Origin: UBA8752 sp965657965
Lineage (GTDB): Bacteria; Bacteroidota; Bacteroidia; Flavobacteriales_D; Sanyastnellaceae
DNA length: 60,612 nucleotides
Direction of reading: 5' to 3'
Assembly (NCBI GenBank): GCA_965657965.1
Contig: CBFHQM010000012.1
Coordinates: 1 to 60,612 of the forward strand
The first letter of the stretch is position 1, and every line of letters begins with the position of its first letter. This document shows, piece by piece, positions 17,652 through 26,361 of the stretch. A model generated the notes under the pieces. The model saw only the letters and a list, made by a program, of their open reading frames with translations, did no database searches and was not told the DNA's origin. The translations under genes were made by a program, and so were the position numbers.

Positions 17652-18443
17652 TTACTCGACCTCGACGTGAAAACCGGTGTGCATCTCTACACCGCTTCCG
17701 TCTGTCGCCTCCATCTCGAAATGATACTCTCCAACCTCCGCGTCGGCAGGAACGGCAACTTGCAAGGCGAAAGCCAATGAAGTCTCACCAGCCACAACCA
17801 GAGATTCTGACCAAACGACTGTTTCGTCTGATTCGCGAATCAAAAGCACTGCGGCCTCCGCAATTCCATCGGCGTCGGCCACGGTTCCTTCGACAGCCAC
17901 TTCAGCACCGGGGGCCCACATGGGCTCTCCTTCCCAAGTCGCTGGGTCGACACCGTCCACACTTTGCAAAGTGAACTCTGGAATGTGATCATTCTCAACG
18001 TGGAGCAAGGTGATCACATCGGGAGCGGCATTCCCTTCGGCGTCCACAACGGACACCACGAGATCCCAAACACCACGGGCTTCGAGTGGGACATCAAACG
18101 AGAATGACTCCTCGGCTTTGGTTCCACTCAAGTCGCGGGTTTCCAAAACTGCCCAATCAGTGCCTGAATTCAGCACAAACCCTTCTTCTTCACCTTCTTC
18201 ATGCTCATGGCCTTCTGCAGAATGCAAGTCCCAGCGGACCTCACCCAATTCTGTGTCGTCACAAAAAGCATCGTGAACCGATACACTTGATCCAGCTTCT
18301 ACTTCGATTTCATCGAACAACACACTGGGCAAACCCGTCACGTTGTCTGAATCACAAATGGTGGGCACTTCCGTGTCCGTGGTTCCACAAGAGGCCAGTC
18401 CAAAAGCGGCCACAGCCACGGTCAAAACGTTGTAAATCTTCAT
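17652..18443 (-). CDS. DUF4625 family lipoprotein
   Basis: A 263-residue lipoprotein: MKIYNVLTVAVAAFGLASC (lipobox Cys 19). It contains a His/Glu-rich loop (SAEGHEHEEGEEEG) and Ig-like beta strands, e.g. WDLVVSVVDAEGNAAPD and VAVEGTVADADGIAEAAVLL; the last segment GEYHFEMEATDGSGVEMHTGF fits the DUF4625 C-terminus. It follows a TonB-dependent receptor gene and a His-rich membrane protein gene, so an outer-membrane partner in metal capture is a reasonable inference. An earlier ATG at 18485 overlaps the receptor stop (ATGA) and would add a poly-Gln leader; I prefer 18443, which gives a normal lipoprotein signal. Confidence 0.78.
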   Translation of the reverse strand: MKIYNVLTVAVAAFGLASCGTTDTEVPTICDSDNVTGLPSVLFDEIEVEAGSSVSVHDAFCDDTELGEVRWDLHSAEGHEHEEGEEEGFVLNSGTDWAVLETRDLSGTKAEESFSFDVPLEARGVWDLVVSVVDAEGNAAPDVITLLHVENDHIPEFTLQSVDGVDPATWEGEPMWAPGAEVAVEGTVADADGIAEAAVLLIRESDETVVWSESLVVAGETSLAFALQVAVPADAEVGEYHFEMEATDGSGVEMHTGFHVEVE

Positions 18444-18458
18444 CTGATAAAAGTTAAA

Positions 18459-18479
18459 TTGTTGTTGTTGTTGTTGTTG
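18459..18479. repeat. (TTG/CAA)7 trinucleotide microsatellite
   Basis: Seven perfect TTG units on the plus strand (CAA on the coding minus strand) between the TonB receptor stop and the preferred DUF4625 start. If translation began at the overlapping ATG at 18485 the repeat would encode seven glutamines; otherwise it lies in the short untranslated spacer 16 bases before the ATG at 18443. Copy-number change cannot shift a frame but would alter spacing. Confidence 0.9.
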
Positions 18480-18481
18480 TT

Positions 18482-20827
18482 TCATTCATGGTGTTGAGCA
18501 GCATCTCCTCCCTTTACATCCACTGTAAATCGAAGGGATGCCCAACGCCCCTGGGCCACCAATCCCAAGGCGCGATACGCACTAACGTGGTCGAGCCACG
18601 CCGCATTCATCACATTGTCTACTTCCAATTCGAGGGCACACCTCGGCCAATCCCAGCTCAACTGGATTCCCCACAACGAGGCACCCGGCGTTGCCGCTTC
18701 ATTCCGAGCCGTGATCCGCGCTTCGGCCAGCCATCTGTGCTTCAAGCCAAGCCTTCCATGCTCGCCAAATTGGCGCTCCAAAACACTGCGCAAATCCGCT
18801 GGAGAAGTAAACGGAAGGCCCAGCCCAGTTTCCAATGCCCATTGACCTAGCAAAGCCAACGAATTCCGGAAAACCCATTGGTTCCATTCCACAGTCCACT
18901 CCCCCTCCATTCCTGCACGAAAGGCATCCTTGGCTTGGAAAGCGTAGATCTGTCCAGCATGCGCGATGGGAGCAAACTCAGCACGAGGCGTCAAATGAAT
19001 GAAGCCCTTGTGCAAGGCTGAAAAGCCACGTAAATCCCAAGAAGAACGGAAAGCCGTCGCCTTGCCCAGTTTCGTCAATTGCCATCTCAATTCCGCCGTC
19101 TGCTCAGGCAAAAGCTCGGGGTTGCCCTGTTCAAATCGGAAAGTGCCATGGTGGATGCCATTGGCCGCCAACGCATAGCTACTGGGCGCCCGCGAATGCA
19201 GCGCCAACGTCCAACTTCCCCGAAGGTGAGGGTGCAAGGCCAAGGGGTGATGCCAACTCAAGGCCCCACCCGGGAAGACCCGACGGAAAACACGGGTTCT
19301 GGTGTCCAGCCCCACTTGGTTGCCCTCTGCGTTGTATAAAGGCTCCGAATGGGCGTCATGCTCGGCGCGAATCACATCGAATCGGAACCCAATGCGTCCC
19401 TGTCCTTGCTGACGCTCTCCAACCCAAGACACCCGATGACGGCTGTGGTTTGGCAGGAGAAACTCCCAGCCTAGAGTTTGACCGTCCAGCGCTTCGACTT
19501 GGATTCCAAAAGCACTCCTTTGGCGCTCCCATTTGCTTTCGGCAAAGAGGTGATTCTCCCCCAAAGAGAGGCTTAAGTCATTGTCTGGCTCAGGCCCAAA
19601 ACCATGCGCATGCGGCGGCGCATACTCCGATCTCATGTGCCTAGAAAGAGACAACCGCACCGTTCTTAGGTGCCGCCCTTCATGGCGCCACTTACCATGC
19701 AATTGCATGCGTTGCGCATCCTGCAATGGGAGTTCCCACGTTCTGGTGTTGTCGTCCTGTTCAAGGTCACTTTGATCCGGAACACCAATGATGCCCGGAA
19801 ACAACCCTTGCCTTACCCGAGCCAAGCGAAGTTCGATTGATCCTGTATGCCCCCCTTCTCCGACCCACTGCATCCCCGCCACGCCATGGACCCCTTGGCC
19901 CGAAGTATTGGGCAAACGAGGCGCAGAAAGAACAAACTGACGGCCGATGTATTGAAACGAAGATTGAGCCACATTGCGGTTGCCGTGTTGGCTCCAAGTC
20001 CCCCCTGCATGCCATTGTATGGCGCCTTGACGACTTCGATGAAGCACATGGATTCGCGCGGCTTGATCGCCAAACCGGAAGCGACTGCCTGCTTGAGTTC
20101 GGAATCCATCTCCCGGCAAAACCCCAATGGAAGACAGCCGAACTGCACCGCCCATGGCCTCCGGTCCAAGCCAAACATGACCCCCTCCTGGCACGGCTTC
20201 AACCCCGTCATAAAGCGCTGCATCAACCAAGACACCATGGTCTGCCCCCCAACGGCCGCCGACCTGTGGCACTCCATTCTCCAACACCGCAACCCGCGAA
20301 CCGACCAACCCGCGAAAGACAGGCTGAATCAATCCAGCACCCAAGTCTAGACCACGCAGCCCCGACACCGACTCCAACGTAGCGAGCACATCCCCCGTGG
20401 AGCGCGCCTGAATGCCCTCCGGTTCCTCGTCCACCGAAAAACCCGCTACCTCCGCTTGAGACAGCGACACTGTTAACGGAAGGAGTTCAACGTCCACATG
20501 AGCGCGCCCGTTCACCTGAATCACCGTGACTTGGTGCCCATGCGAGACCACACTCAGCGAATCGATTTCAACGGCGCAGGCCACTTCAAAGTGACCTGCG
20601 TCATCCACAAAAACCGTGGTGCCACAAGGCCAAGCTTGAACAGCTGCCGATGCGCAAGGTGTCAAGAAATTAGTGTGGTAGACATGGCCATGAACCCACG
20701 TTTCAGACTGCGCCAGGGCCAACGAGAATGTCGACAACCAAAGACAGAGTGCACCTCCGGCACAGCGCCGAAGGTGAAGAAACGAGGGATGAACCCGCCC
20801 ACCCACCAAAGTGGAGAGGGAAAACAT
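18482..20827 (-). CDS. TonB-dependent receptor, probable metal uptake
   Basis: A 781-residue outer-membrane receptor. The signal peptide ends near SLALAQ (residue 40). A short carboxypeptidase-like/CNA-B region (VHGHVYHTNFL, GHFEVACAVEID) precedes the plug (STGDVLATLESVSGLRG, IQPVFRGLVGSRVAVLENGV, VEAVPGG, GPEAMGGAVRLSS), then a barrel with many aromatic strand ends (FSALHKGFIHLTPRAEFAP). It is not a SusC: no SusD partner is present. His residues are frequent, and the C-terminus ends in GGDAAQHHE. It lies between the His-rich membrane protein gene (24 bases) and DUF4625, so metal-ion or metallophore import is the best guess. Confidence 0.88.
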   Translation of the reverse strand: MFSLSTLVGGRVHPSFLHLRRCAGGALCLWLSTFSLALAQSETWVHGHVYHTNFLTPCASAAVQAWPCGTTVFVDDAGHFEVACAVEIDSLSVVSHGHQVTVIQVNGRAHVDVELLPLTVSLSQAEVAGFSVDEEPEGIQARSTGDVLATLESVSGLRGLDLGAGLIQPVFRGLVGSRVAVLENGVPQVGGRWGADHGVLVDAALYDGVEAVPGGGHVWLGPEAMGGAVRLSSIGVLPGDGFRTQAGSRFRFGDQAARIHVLHRSRQGAIQWHAGGTWSQHGNRNVAQSSFQYIGRQFVLSAPRLPNTSGQGVHGVAGMQWVGEGGHTGSIELRLARVRQGLFPGIIGVPDQSDLEQDDNTRTWELPLQDAQRMQLHGKWRHEGRHLRTVRLSLSRHMRSEYAPPHAHGFGPEPDNDLSLSLGENHLFAESKWERQRSAFGIQVEALDGQTLGWEFLLPNHSRHRVSWVGERQQGQGRIGFRFDVIRAEHDAHSEPLYNAEGNQVGLDTRTRVFRRVFPGGALSWHHPLALHPHLRGSWTLALHSRAPSSYALAANGIHHGTFRFEQGNPELLPEQTAELRWQLTKLGKATAFRSSWDLRGFSALHKGFIHLTPRAEFAPIAHAGQIYAFQAKDAFRAGMEGEWTVEWNQWVFRNSLALLGQWALETGLGLPFTSPADLRSVLERQFGEHGRLGLKHRWLAEARITARNEAATPGASLWGIQLSWDWPRCALELEVDNVMNAAWLDHVSAYRALGLVAQGRWASLRFTVDVKGGDAAQHHE

Positions 20828-20850
20828 TCAAAAAGAAAAGGGATTGAAAC

Positions 20851-21228
20851 TCAGACGATCACGCCTGAACTCGGGGGGCCCCTCCGAGGGTGGTCGCTGT
20901 TGACCACACCCGCATCGAAAGCGGGAGATGTTCGACCCAATGTGGATTGAACAAAGTGAAAGGTGAGCAAAGGCAATTCACCAGAAACTCGACCTTCTTC
21001 TACTGGGGCCCACTGCCAATCGCAAAGATCGCATGCATCCGATGCAGCGAAAGCGGCATCTTGTTCGTGGTCATCTCCCGATGGAGTCTGGTGCGCATGA
21101 TGCGAACACCCCTGCCCGTCGTGGTGCGCCAACAAGTGGTGCGTGATTGTGTGGTGCACATGCAGGCACGGTGCAAGGCCCCAAAGGACCAAAAACACCA
21201 CCCCACCAAGTTGTTGCAACCGACGCAT
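20851..21228 (-). CDS. Histidine-rich membrane-anchored protein (DUF2946-like)
   Basis: A 125-residue protein. Starting at 21228 gives MRRLQQLGGVVFLVLWGLAP, one N-terminal hydrophobic helix or uncleaved signal. Right after it comes a His-rich stretch (HVHHTITHHLLAHHDGQG, then CSHHAHQ) and a CDLCDW cysteine pair, as in periplasmic DUF2946-type proteins that accompany copper or zinc receptors. Position as first gene before a TonB receptor and a DUF4625 lipoprotein supports metal binding. Family assignment is tentative; metal binding is inferred from composition. Confidence 0.65.
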   Translation of the reverse strand: MRRLQQLGGVVFLVLWGLAPCLHVHHTITHHLLAHHDGQGCSHHAHQTPSGDDHEQDAAFAASDACDLCDWQWAPVEEGRVSGELPLLTFHFVQSTLGRTSPAFDAGVVNSDHPRRGPPSSGVIV

Positions 21229-21362
21229 TTCGCCCGCAAAGTTAGGTGCCGGGCTCCCTTTGTGTTCCCCCATCTGTGCCTCTAATGGAGATTTCGGTGC
21301 CAAAATGGTGTCCGACAGAGGATTCCGAGCGAATTTCGCGCCTTCAAATTGAACGGCACCCC

Positions 21363-23123
21363 ATGAGCGGACTCCGAAACGTTGCGATCATCGCACACGT
21401 CGACCACGGCAAGACCACCTTGGTCGACAAGATCATCCACCACTGCAACGTCATTGATCCGCGCAAAGCGACCGGTGACTTGATCCTTGACAGCAATGAC
21501 CTGGAGCGCGAGCGTGGCATTACCATTCTCTCCAAGAATGTATCGGCGACCTACAAGGATGTCAAAATCAACCTGATTGACACTCCAGGTCACGCCGACT
21601 TCGGTGGCGAGGTAGAGCGGGTATTGAAAATGGCAGATGCCGTTTTGCTTTTGGTGGACGCCTTCGAAGGCCCCATGCCGCAAACGCGCTTTGTTCTGAG
21701 CAAAGCACTCGATTTGGGCCTTCCTCCAATTGTGGTGGTCAACAAGGTTGACAAAGAGAATTGCACCCCTGACTTGGTCCAAGAGCAAGTCTTTGACCTC
21801 ATGTTTAACCTCGGTGCCACCGAAGATCAATTGGACTTTGCCACCGTTTATGGTTCAGCCAAAATGGGCTGGATGGGCAGCGATTGGGAAAACCCCAGCG
21901 ACGACATGTCCTTTTTGATGGACACCATTCTCGAACAGGTCCCGGAGGCACCTTATGTAGAAGGCACACCACAACTGCAAATCACCTCTTTGGATTACAG
22001 CCGGTTCACAGGAAGAATTGCCATTGGCCGTCTTTTCCGTGGCGATTTGCATGCCAACCGAGACTACGCCTTGGTGACCGTCGACGGCACCCGGAAGGTC
22101 AGGGCCAAAGAGCTCTTCGTCTTTAATGGCCTTGGCAAGGAAAAAGTGGACACAGTCCGGGCGGGAGACCTCTGCGCCATTACCGGCATTGAGGACTTCG
22201 AAATTGGAGACACCCTGAGCGACCTGGAGAAGCCGGAAGCCATGGAGCGCATCGCAGTGGACGAGCCGACCATGAGTTTGCTCTTTACGATCAATACCTC
22301 TCCTTTTCTCGGGAAGGATGGTGAATACTTGACCAGCCGCCACATCCGCGAGCGCTTGGACCAAGAATTGCAAAAGAACTTGGCTCTGCGCGTCGAGCCT
22401 ACTGACAGCGAGGACAAATGGACCGTCTATGGACGTGGCATTTTGCACTTGTCCGTTCTGATTGAGACCATGCGTCGTGAGGGCTACGAACTTCAAGTGG
22501 GCAAGCCACAGGTCATGTTCAAGGATGTCGATGAGGTTCGCCACGAACCCTTCGAACACTTGGTGATTGACGTTCCCGAAGGCAATGCAGGCAAGGCCAC
22601 CGAACTGGTGATGATGCGAAAGGGAATGCTCCAAGTCATGGAGGCCAAGGGAGACATTCAACACATGGAATTCCGCATTCCATCTCGCGGATTGATTGGA
22701 CTCCGAAACCAAATTTTGACCGCCACCCAAGGCGAAGCGGTCATGACACACCGCTTCGAGGAATACGGCCCCTTCGCAGGAGAATTAGAAACCCGTCAAA
22801 CTGGTTCTTTGGTCAGCATGGACACAGGCCAAGCCCGGGCCTTTGAAATTGACCGCCTCCAAGACCGAGGCATCTTCTACATTGACCCAGGCGAAGAGAT
22901 CTACAAAGGACAAGTTGTGGGTGAATGTGCCCGGGACAAAGACATGGAGCTAAACCTCATTCGGGGAAAAAAGCTGACCAACATGCGCGCTTCAGGAAGT
23001 GATAAAGGCCTCAGAATCGCACCGGCCAAAAAGATGTCCTTGGAAGAATATCTGGAGTGGATTGCAGACGACGAATACCTCGAGGTCACACCCGGCGGAT
23101 TGCGGGTTCGTAAGATCCCTTGA
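21363..23123 (+). CDS. typA: Ribosome-associated translational GTPase TypA/BipA
   Basis: A 586-residue GTPase of the EF-G-like TypA/BipA family, involved in ribosome assembly and stress adaptation. G1 AHVDHGKTTL, switch I RGITILSKN, G3 DTPGHADFGGEVERVL and G4 VVNKVDK are intact. Domain II and EF-G-like domains III/V follow (ILHLSVLIETMRREGYELQV, PSRGLIGLRNQILT, GSLVSMDTGQA, GECARDKDMELN). Start 21363 (MSGLRNVAIIAHVDHGK) matches the family; the open frame upstream to 21246 is not conserved. Divergent from the His-rich gene (134 bases between starts). Confidence 0.97.
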   Translation: MSGLRNVAIIAHVDHGKTTLVDKIIHHCNVIDPRKATGDLILDSNDLERERGITILSKNVSATYKDVKINLIDTPGHADFGGEVERVLKMADAVLLLVDAFEGPMPQTRFVLSKALDLGLPPIVVVNKVDKENCTPDLVQEQVFDLMFNLGATEDQLDFATVYGSAKMGWMGSDWENPSDDMSFLMDTILEQVPEAPYVEGTPQLQITSLDYSRFTGRIAIGRLFRGDLHANRDYALVTVDGTRKVRAKELFVFNGLGKEKVDTVRAGDLCAITGIEDFEIGDTLSDLEKPEAMERIAVDEPTMSLLFTINTSPFLGKDGEYLTSRHIRERLDQELQKNLALRVEPTDSEDKWTVYGRGILHLSVLIETMRREGYELQVGKPQVMFKDVDEVRHEPFEHLVIDVPEGNAGKATELVMMRKGMLQVMEAKGDIQHMEFRIPSRGLIGLRNQILTATQGEAVMTHRFEEYGPFAGELETRQTGSLVSMDTGQARAFEIDRLQDRGIFYIDPGEEIYKGQVVGECARDKDMELNLIRGKKLTNMRASGSDKGLRIAPAKKMSLEEYLEWIADDEYLEVTPGGLRVRKIP

Positions 23124-23202
23124 GTCACTCACGGCCACAGGTTAACCAATTGAGGGAATTCCCCCAACAAGACATCCCTCTTGTCTCCTACCTTGCGCTC
23201 AC

Positions 23203-24318
23203 ATGACGGAAGCTCAATTCGAATTGCCCACGGTCCGGTTTAGCCGTGACTCCACTGGTTTTGCCAAAACCCTTCGCAGCAGGGTGGACGCCCATTTCAA
23301 GGAAAAGGGAATCCATAAGAAAGGGGATGGCCGCATGCTCTTCAAAACCATTGTACTTGTGGGCACCTATTTTGGTTGCCTGGCGTTAATCAGCACGGGT
23401 GCAACCGGCGGCGGTTGGGCCTTTTGGGCTACCCAAGTGGTCATGGGACTCGGTTTGGCTGGAATCGGCATGGCCGTGATGCACGATGGCAACCACGGAG
23501 CGGCGAGCCAGAACAAAATGATCAATCGTTTCGTAGGCGGTGTACTCGAGATGGTGGGTGGAAGCAGTGTCATGTGGCAGATCCAACACAACGTTCTCCA
23601 CCACACATTCACCAACATTGATGGATTGGACGAAGACATCAACCCAGGTCCGCTTCTCCGTTTTTCTCCGCAAAAGCCGCTGAAGCCCTGGCACAGATTC
23701 CAACACTTTTACGCTTGGTTCTTCTACGGCTTGATGACGCTGGTGTGGGTCACGTTTAAAGACTACGTCGCCCTGAACCGGTACAAGAAGTTAGGCCTCC
23801 TCGAAAAAATGGGGAAGTCCTACAACAAGTTGTTCTTCAACATGACCCTCTCCAAAGTACTCTACTACCCTGTGATGGTGGGACTCCCCCTTGCTTTCAG
23901 TGGTTTGGGAGCAGGCCAAGTCATCTTGGGTTGGTTGCTGATGCATTTCATCGGAGGCTTAACGTTGGCGCTTGTCTTCCAACCCGCCCACGTGATGGAG
24001 GATCACAATTACCCACTCGCGGAAAAGGGATTTGTGATTGAAGACGATCCTTTGAGTCATCAGTTGAAAACCACCTCCAACTTTGGAACCAAAAGTCGCC
24101 TGCTGACTTGGTACAGTGGCGGTTTGAATCACCAAATTGAACACCACCTCTTCCCCAACATCTGCCACGTTCACTACAGAGACATTTCGCCCATTGTGCG
24201 CAAAACAGCAGAGGAATTTGGATTGCCATATCGCTCAAGCACCACTTTCGTGGATGCGGTGAAGTTGCACACCCAACAGCTCAAACAGTTGGGCAGAACG
24301 GCTCCGTCTGTGGCGTAA
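23203..24318 (+). CDS. Fatty acid desaturase, front-end type
   Basis: A 371-residue membrane di-iron desaturase. Three His boxes: HDGNHGA (HX3H), HNVLHHTFTN (HX2HH) and QIEHHLFPN; the Gln in the third box is the mark of front-end or linoleoyl-CoA-like desaturases, here without a fused cytochrome b5. Hydrophobic spans flank the boxes (LVGTYFGCLALI, VVMGLGLAGIGMAVM, VILGWLLMHFIGGLTLALVF). It adjusts membrane fluidity or makes unsaturated acyl chains; position specificity cannot be told. Followed by a terminator at 24343. Confidence 0.93.
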   Translation: MTEAQFELPTVRFSRDSTGFAKTLRSRVDAHFKEKGIHKKGDGRMLFKTIVLVGTYFGCLALISTGATGGGWAFWATQVVMGLGLAGIGMAVMHDGNHGAASQNKMINRFVGGVLEMVGGSSVMWQIQHNVLHHTFTNIDGLDEDINPGPLLRFSPQKPLKPWHRFQHFYAWFFYGLMTLVWVTFKDYVALNRYKKLGLLEKMGKSYNKLFFNMTLSKVLYYPVMVGLPLAFSGLGAGQVILGWLLMHFIGGLTLALVFQPAHVMEDHNYPLAEKGFVIEDDPLSHQLKTTSNFGTKSRLLTWYSGGLNHQIEHHLFPNICHVHYRDISPIVRKTAEEFGLPYRSSTTFVDAVKLHTQQLKQLGRTAPSVA

Positions 24319-24342
24319 TACAACGGATTCAAAAACGAAATC

Positions 24343-24376
24343 AATCCGGTCTCCTATCAGGGGCCGGATTTTTTTT
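24343..24376 (+). terminator. Intrinsic terminator after the desaturase gene
   Basis: ATCCGG (24344-24349) pairs with CCGGAT (24364-24369), loop of 14, followed by a run of eight T (24369-24376). It also sits at the end of the convergent outer-membrane protein gene. Confidence 0.85.
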
Positions 24377-24959
24377 ACATCCAGAAAAGGAGCTCAAAGC
24401 CGAGCAACCGGGTCATGCACGGCGCATTCTGAGTGGCCTCGAAAAGGTCGTCATCGAACCCCTCCCCGCCTTGTACAACAGAACGCCCTAACCCAAGGTG
24501 CGCACTGATGGTCAACCGAGCGTCCAATCGACATTCAGCACCAACCAAAGCGCGCCAGTCTGTTCTAATCCAAGACATGCTGCCAGAAGGGGGCATGTGA
24601 TCGAGAGGGGCCTTCTTAAAAGATTCACCTGCCAATTCAACCCCAAACAATTCAGACCAACGCTGACCTCGTCTGGCCCTTGGCAATACCCGCAATCCTA
24701 GACTGTATTGCATGGCAGACGCAAAATGCTCAGGTCGTGGACGGAAATGAATGCCCTGTTCAGTCTCCGACGAAGACAAGACACCCAAGCCTGCGTGCAG
24801 TCGAAACTCGTCTTGAAGAACAACAGCTGCGTGCACGTTCTTCCAACCCGATGCCCACAAGGATGCATCCACGCCCAAACCCACAGATTTCCCCTGGGCT
24901 TGCACCGACGACATCCACAAAAGACATCCCAACAACACACTGATTCTTGACGCTAACAC
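24375..24959 (-). CDS. Exported protein of unknown function, possible small outer-membrane barrel
   Basis: A 194-residue protein. The N-terminus (SRISVLLGCLLWMSSVQAQ) is a signal peptide. The mature part has alternating strands such as VGLGVDASLWASGWKNVHAAV, EFRLHAGLGVLSSS, QYSLGLRVLP, RALVGAECRLDARLTISAHL and ends in an aromatic strand LLGFELLFWM, typical of outer-membrane barrels with a C-terminal hydrophobic residue. No family is recognised. Divergent from the gene at 25059 across a markedly A/T-rich 99-base spacer. Confidence 0.65.
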   Translation of the reverse strand: MLASRISVLLGCLLWMSSVQAQGKSVGLGVDASLWASGWKNVHAAVVLQDEFRLHAGLGVLSSSETEQGIHFRPRPEHFASAMQYSLGLRVLPRARRGQRWSELFGVELAGESFKKAPLDHMPPSGSMSWIRTDWRALVGAECRLDARLTISAHLGLGRSVVQGGEGFDDDLFEATQNAPCMTRLLGFELLFWM

Positions 24960-25058
24960 GCCCTTAAGTTAAGCCAATGTTAACACAACGTCAAGCAAAT
25001 TCAGGAAAATATACATTTATCTAGGATTACATATCATATATCGAGTATATTAACTAAT
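24960..25058. promoter_or_regulatory. A/T-rich divergent intergenic region
   Basis: A 99-base spacer between two divergent start codons, much richer in A/T than its surroundings, including TATACATTTA and TATCATATATCGAGTATATT. It must hold both promoters. No exact TTG/TAnnTTTG pair could be assigned. Confidence 0.45.
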
Positions 25059-25817
25059 GTGTCGACAAGAAGCCTCAGGGAGACATCTTCCAAAAAGACC
25101 GGCCTTTCCAAGCATTGGATTGCAGAAGGCGTGATGGACGCTGAATACAAGGAGTATGTCCTTCTCGCATGGCTCCAAAAGCTGAAGGCCGAGTTTAAAA
25201 ACACAAGGCTCTACCCCGCACTTTCCGACATCATTTGCAAGCACAAGGAGCTCAAACACCTGCAGCACGAGTTGACATCAGCCCAGGAAAGGTCACCGCT
25301 CACAGGATTGGATTTCCACCGCATGCGGGCACTTCGGGCGCCCCAGTCTCATCAACCTGAGTTAGAATCATATTTGGCTGAGCTCATCCAACGTGCCTTG
25401 CCGCATTTGCGTTTGGCCATTGAAGAGGGTAAAGCCCTGTATGATTTAATTGAGTCCCAACTCAAATTCACCCCAGTGGGCGTCCAACCTTTTCATGTTG
25501 CCGAAGGATATCTCTTGGTCACCATTGGTGCCCAAAACCAAAGACATCTGCAAGCTTTTCGCTATTCAAAATCCAAAGTCATCCGACACGACGACACGTT
25601 TCTGGAGCTGCGCCTCAGGCGCATAGAATCTCGACACTTGTCCCGACTCGAACAGCCAGAACACGTGAAGTGGTCCCTGATACACAGGCACAAGGATCTT
25701 CCTCAGCCTGCCACCTATCATGCGCACTTAGATCAAAGCATTCCCGTGCAACAGACATTGCTGCCCATTGCGCGACGGAAGTTGCTTCAAGAAATCTCTG
25801 CCGAACGTCTTACTTGA
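25059..25817 (+). CDS. Conserved Bacteroidota protein of unknown function
   Basis: A 252-residue, mostly helical soluble protein without signal peptide. The stretch LSKHWIAEGVMDAEYKEYVL followed by LAWLQKLKAEF looks like the conserved N-terminus of a hypothetical family I recall from Bacteroidota, which supports the GTG start at 25059 rather than the internal ATG at 25134. An ATG at 25057 is in another frame and closes after 25 codons. C-terminal half: HVAEGYLLVTIGAQNQRHLQAF and DTFLELRLRRIES, then PVQQTLLPIARRKLLQEIS. Its stop overlaps the convergent cold-shock gene by 8 bases. No function is proposed. Confidence 0.7.
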   Translation: MSTRSLRETSSKKTGLSKHWIAEGVMDAEYKEYVLLAWLQKLKAEFKNTRLYPALSDIICKHKELKHLQHELTSAQERSPLTGLDFHRMRALRAPQSHQPELESYLAELIQRALPHLRLAIEEGKALYDLIESQLKFTPVGVQPFHVAEGYLLVTIGAQNQRHLQAFRYSKSKVIRHDDTFLELRLRRIESRHLSRLEQPEHVKWSLIHRHKDLPQPATYHAHLDQSIPVQQTLLPIARRKLLQEISAERLT

Positions 25818-26262
25818 CAATCGTCACTTTGATGGCAGAAGGTCCTTTGTGACTCATCTCCACTTCAAAGGTCACTTTGTTCCCCTGCTCCACTTCTTCC
25901 TTCATGTTGGTCACGTGGGCGAAAATGCTTTCACCACTGTTGATGTCACGAATGAAGCCGAAGCCTTTGTCGGGGTTGAACATGGTCACCTTTCCATGGC
26001 GGGTTTTGTCCACCGGCTCCATGTCCTCATCCTTGGGAACACTGATTTGGATGTCTTCGAGGTTAATCTCTTCACGCTCCATTGGATCTGGCGGCGTGTC
26101 TACGATTCTGCCCAATTCATCGACATAGGCAATCATGTCAGGACTGTCCAAAGTGCGCTTGTTGCCTTTGGCTTCCTGCTTCTTCGCCTCCTTCTCTTTT
26201 TTCTTCTTCGCGCGTTTCGCTTCTCGCTCACGCTTCCCGAACGTTTCTTGTGATCGTCCCAA
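25810..26262 (-). CDS. Cold-shock domain protein with basic N-terminal extension
   Basis: A 150-residue protein. The N-terminal 35 residues are strongly basic (QETFGKREREAKRAKKKKEK), a linker follows, and residues 85-150 form a cold-shock OB fold with RNP1-like KGFGFIRD and SIFAHVTNM (RNP2-like), ending VTFEVEMSHKGPSAIKVTIVK. This layout is standard for Bacteroidota CSPs, which bind single-stranded RNA. The start appears to be TTG at 26262, giving the expected N-terminus GRSQETF; no in-frame ATG upstream fits. Regulation at low temperature is family knowledge. Confidence 0.85.
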   Translation of the reverse strand: MGRSQETFGKREREAKRAKKKKEKEAKKQEAKGNKRTLDSPDMIAYVDELGRIVDTPPDPMEREEINLEDIQISVPKDEDMEPVDKTRHGKVTMFNPDKGFGFIRDINSGESIFAHVTNMKEEVEQGNKVTFEVEMSHKGPSAIKVTIVK

Positions 26263-26278
26263 ATCAGTGTGTTTTGCG

Positions 26279-26286
26279 CAAATGTA
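26279..26286 (-). promoter_or_regulatory. Candidate Bacteroidota -7 element for the cold-shock gene
   Basis: The minus strand reads TACATTTG, a perfect match to the Bacteroidota -7 consensus TAnnTTTG, 16 bases upstream of the TTG start. No well-spaced -33 TTG was found, so confidence is limited. Confidence 0.4.
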
Positions 26287-26361
26287 GCTGTTCCGTTGCG
26301 CTTAGACGCCCGCAAGCCCTGAGTTTGTCCACGAAAACCAAACGCCTAGCCAAAGACAAGC

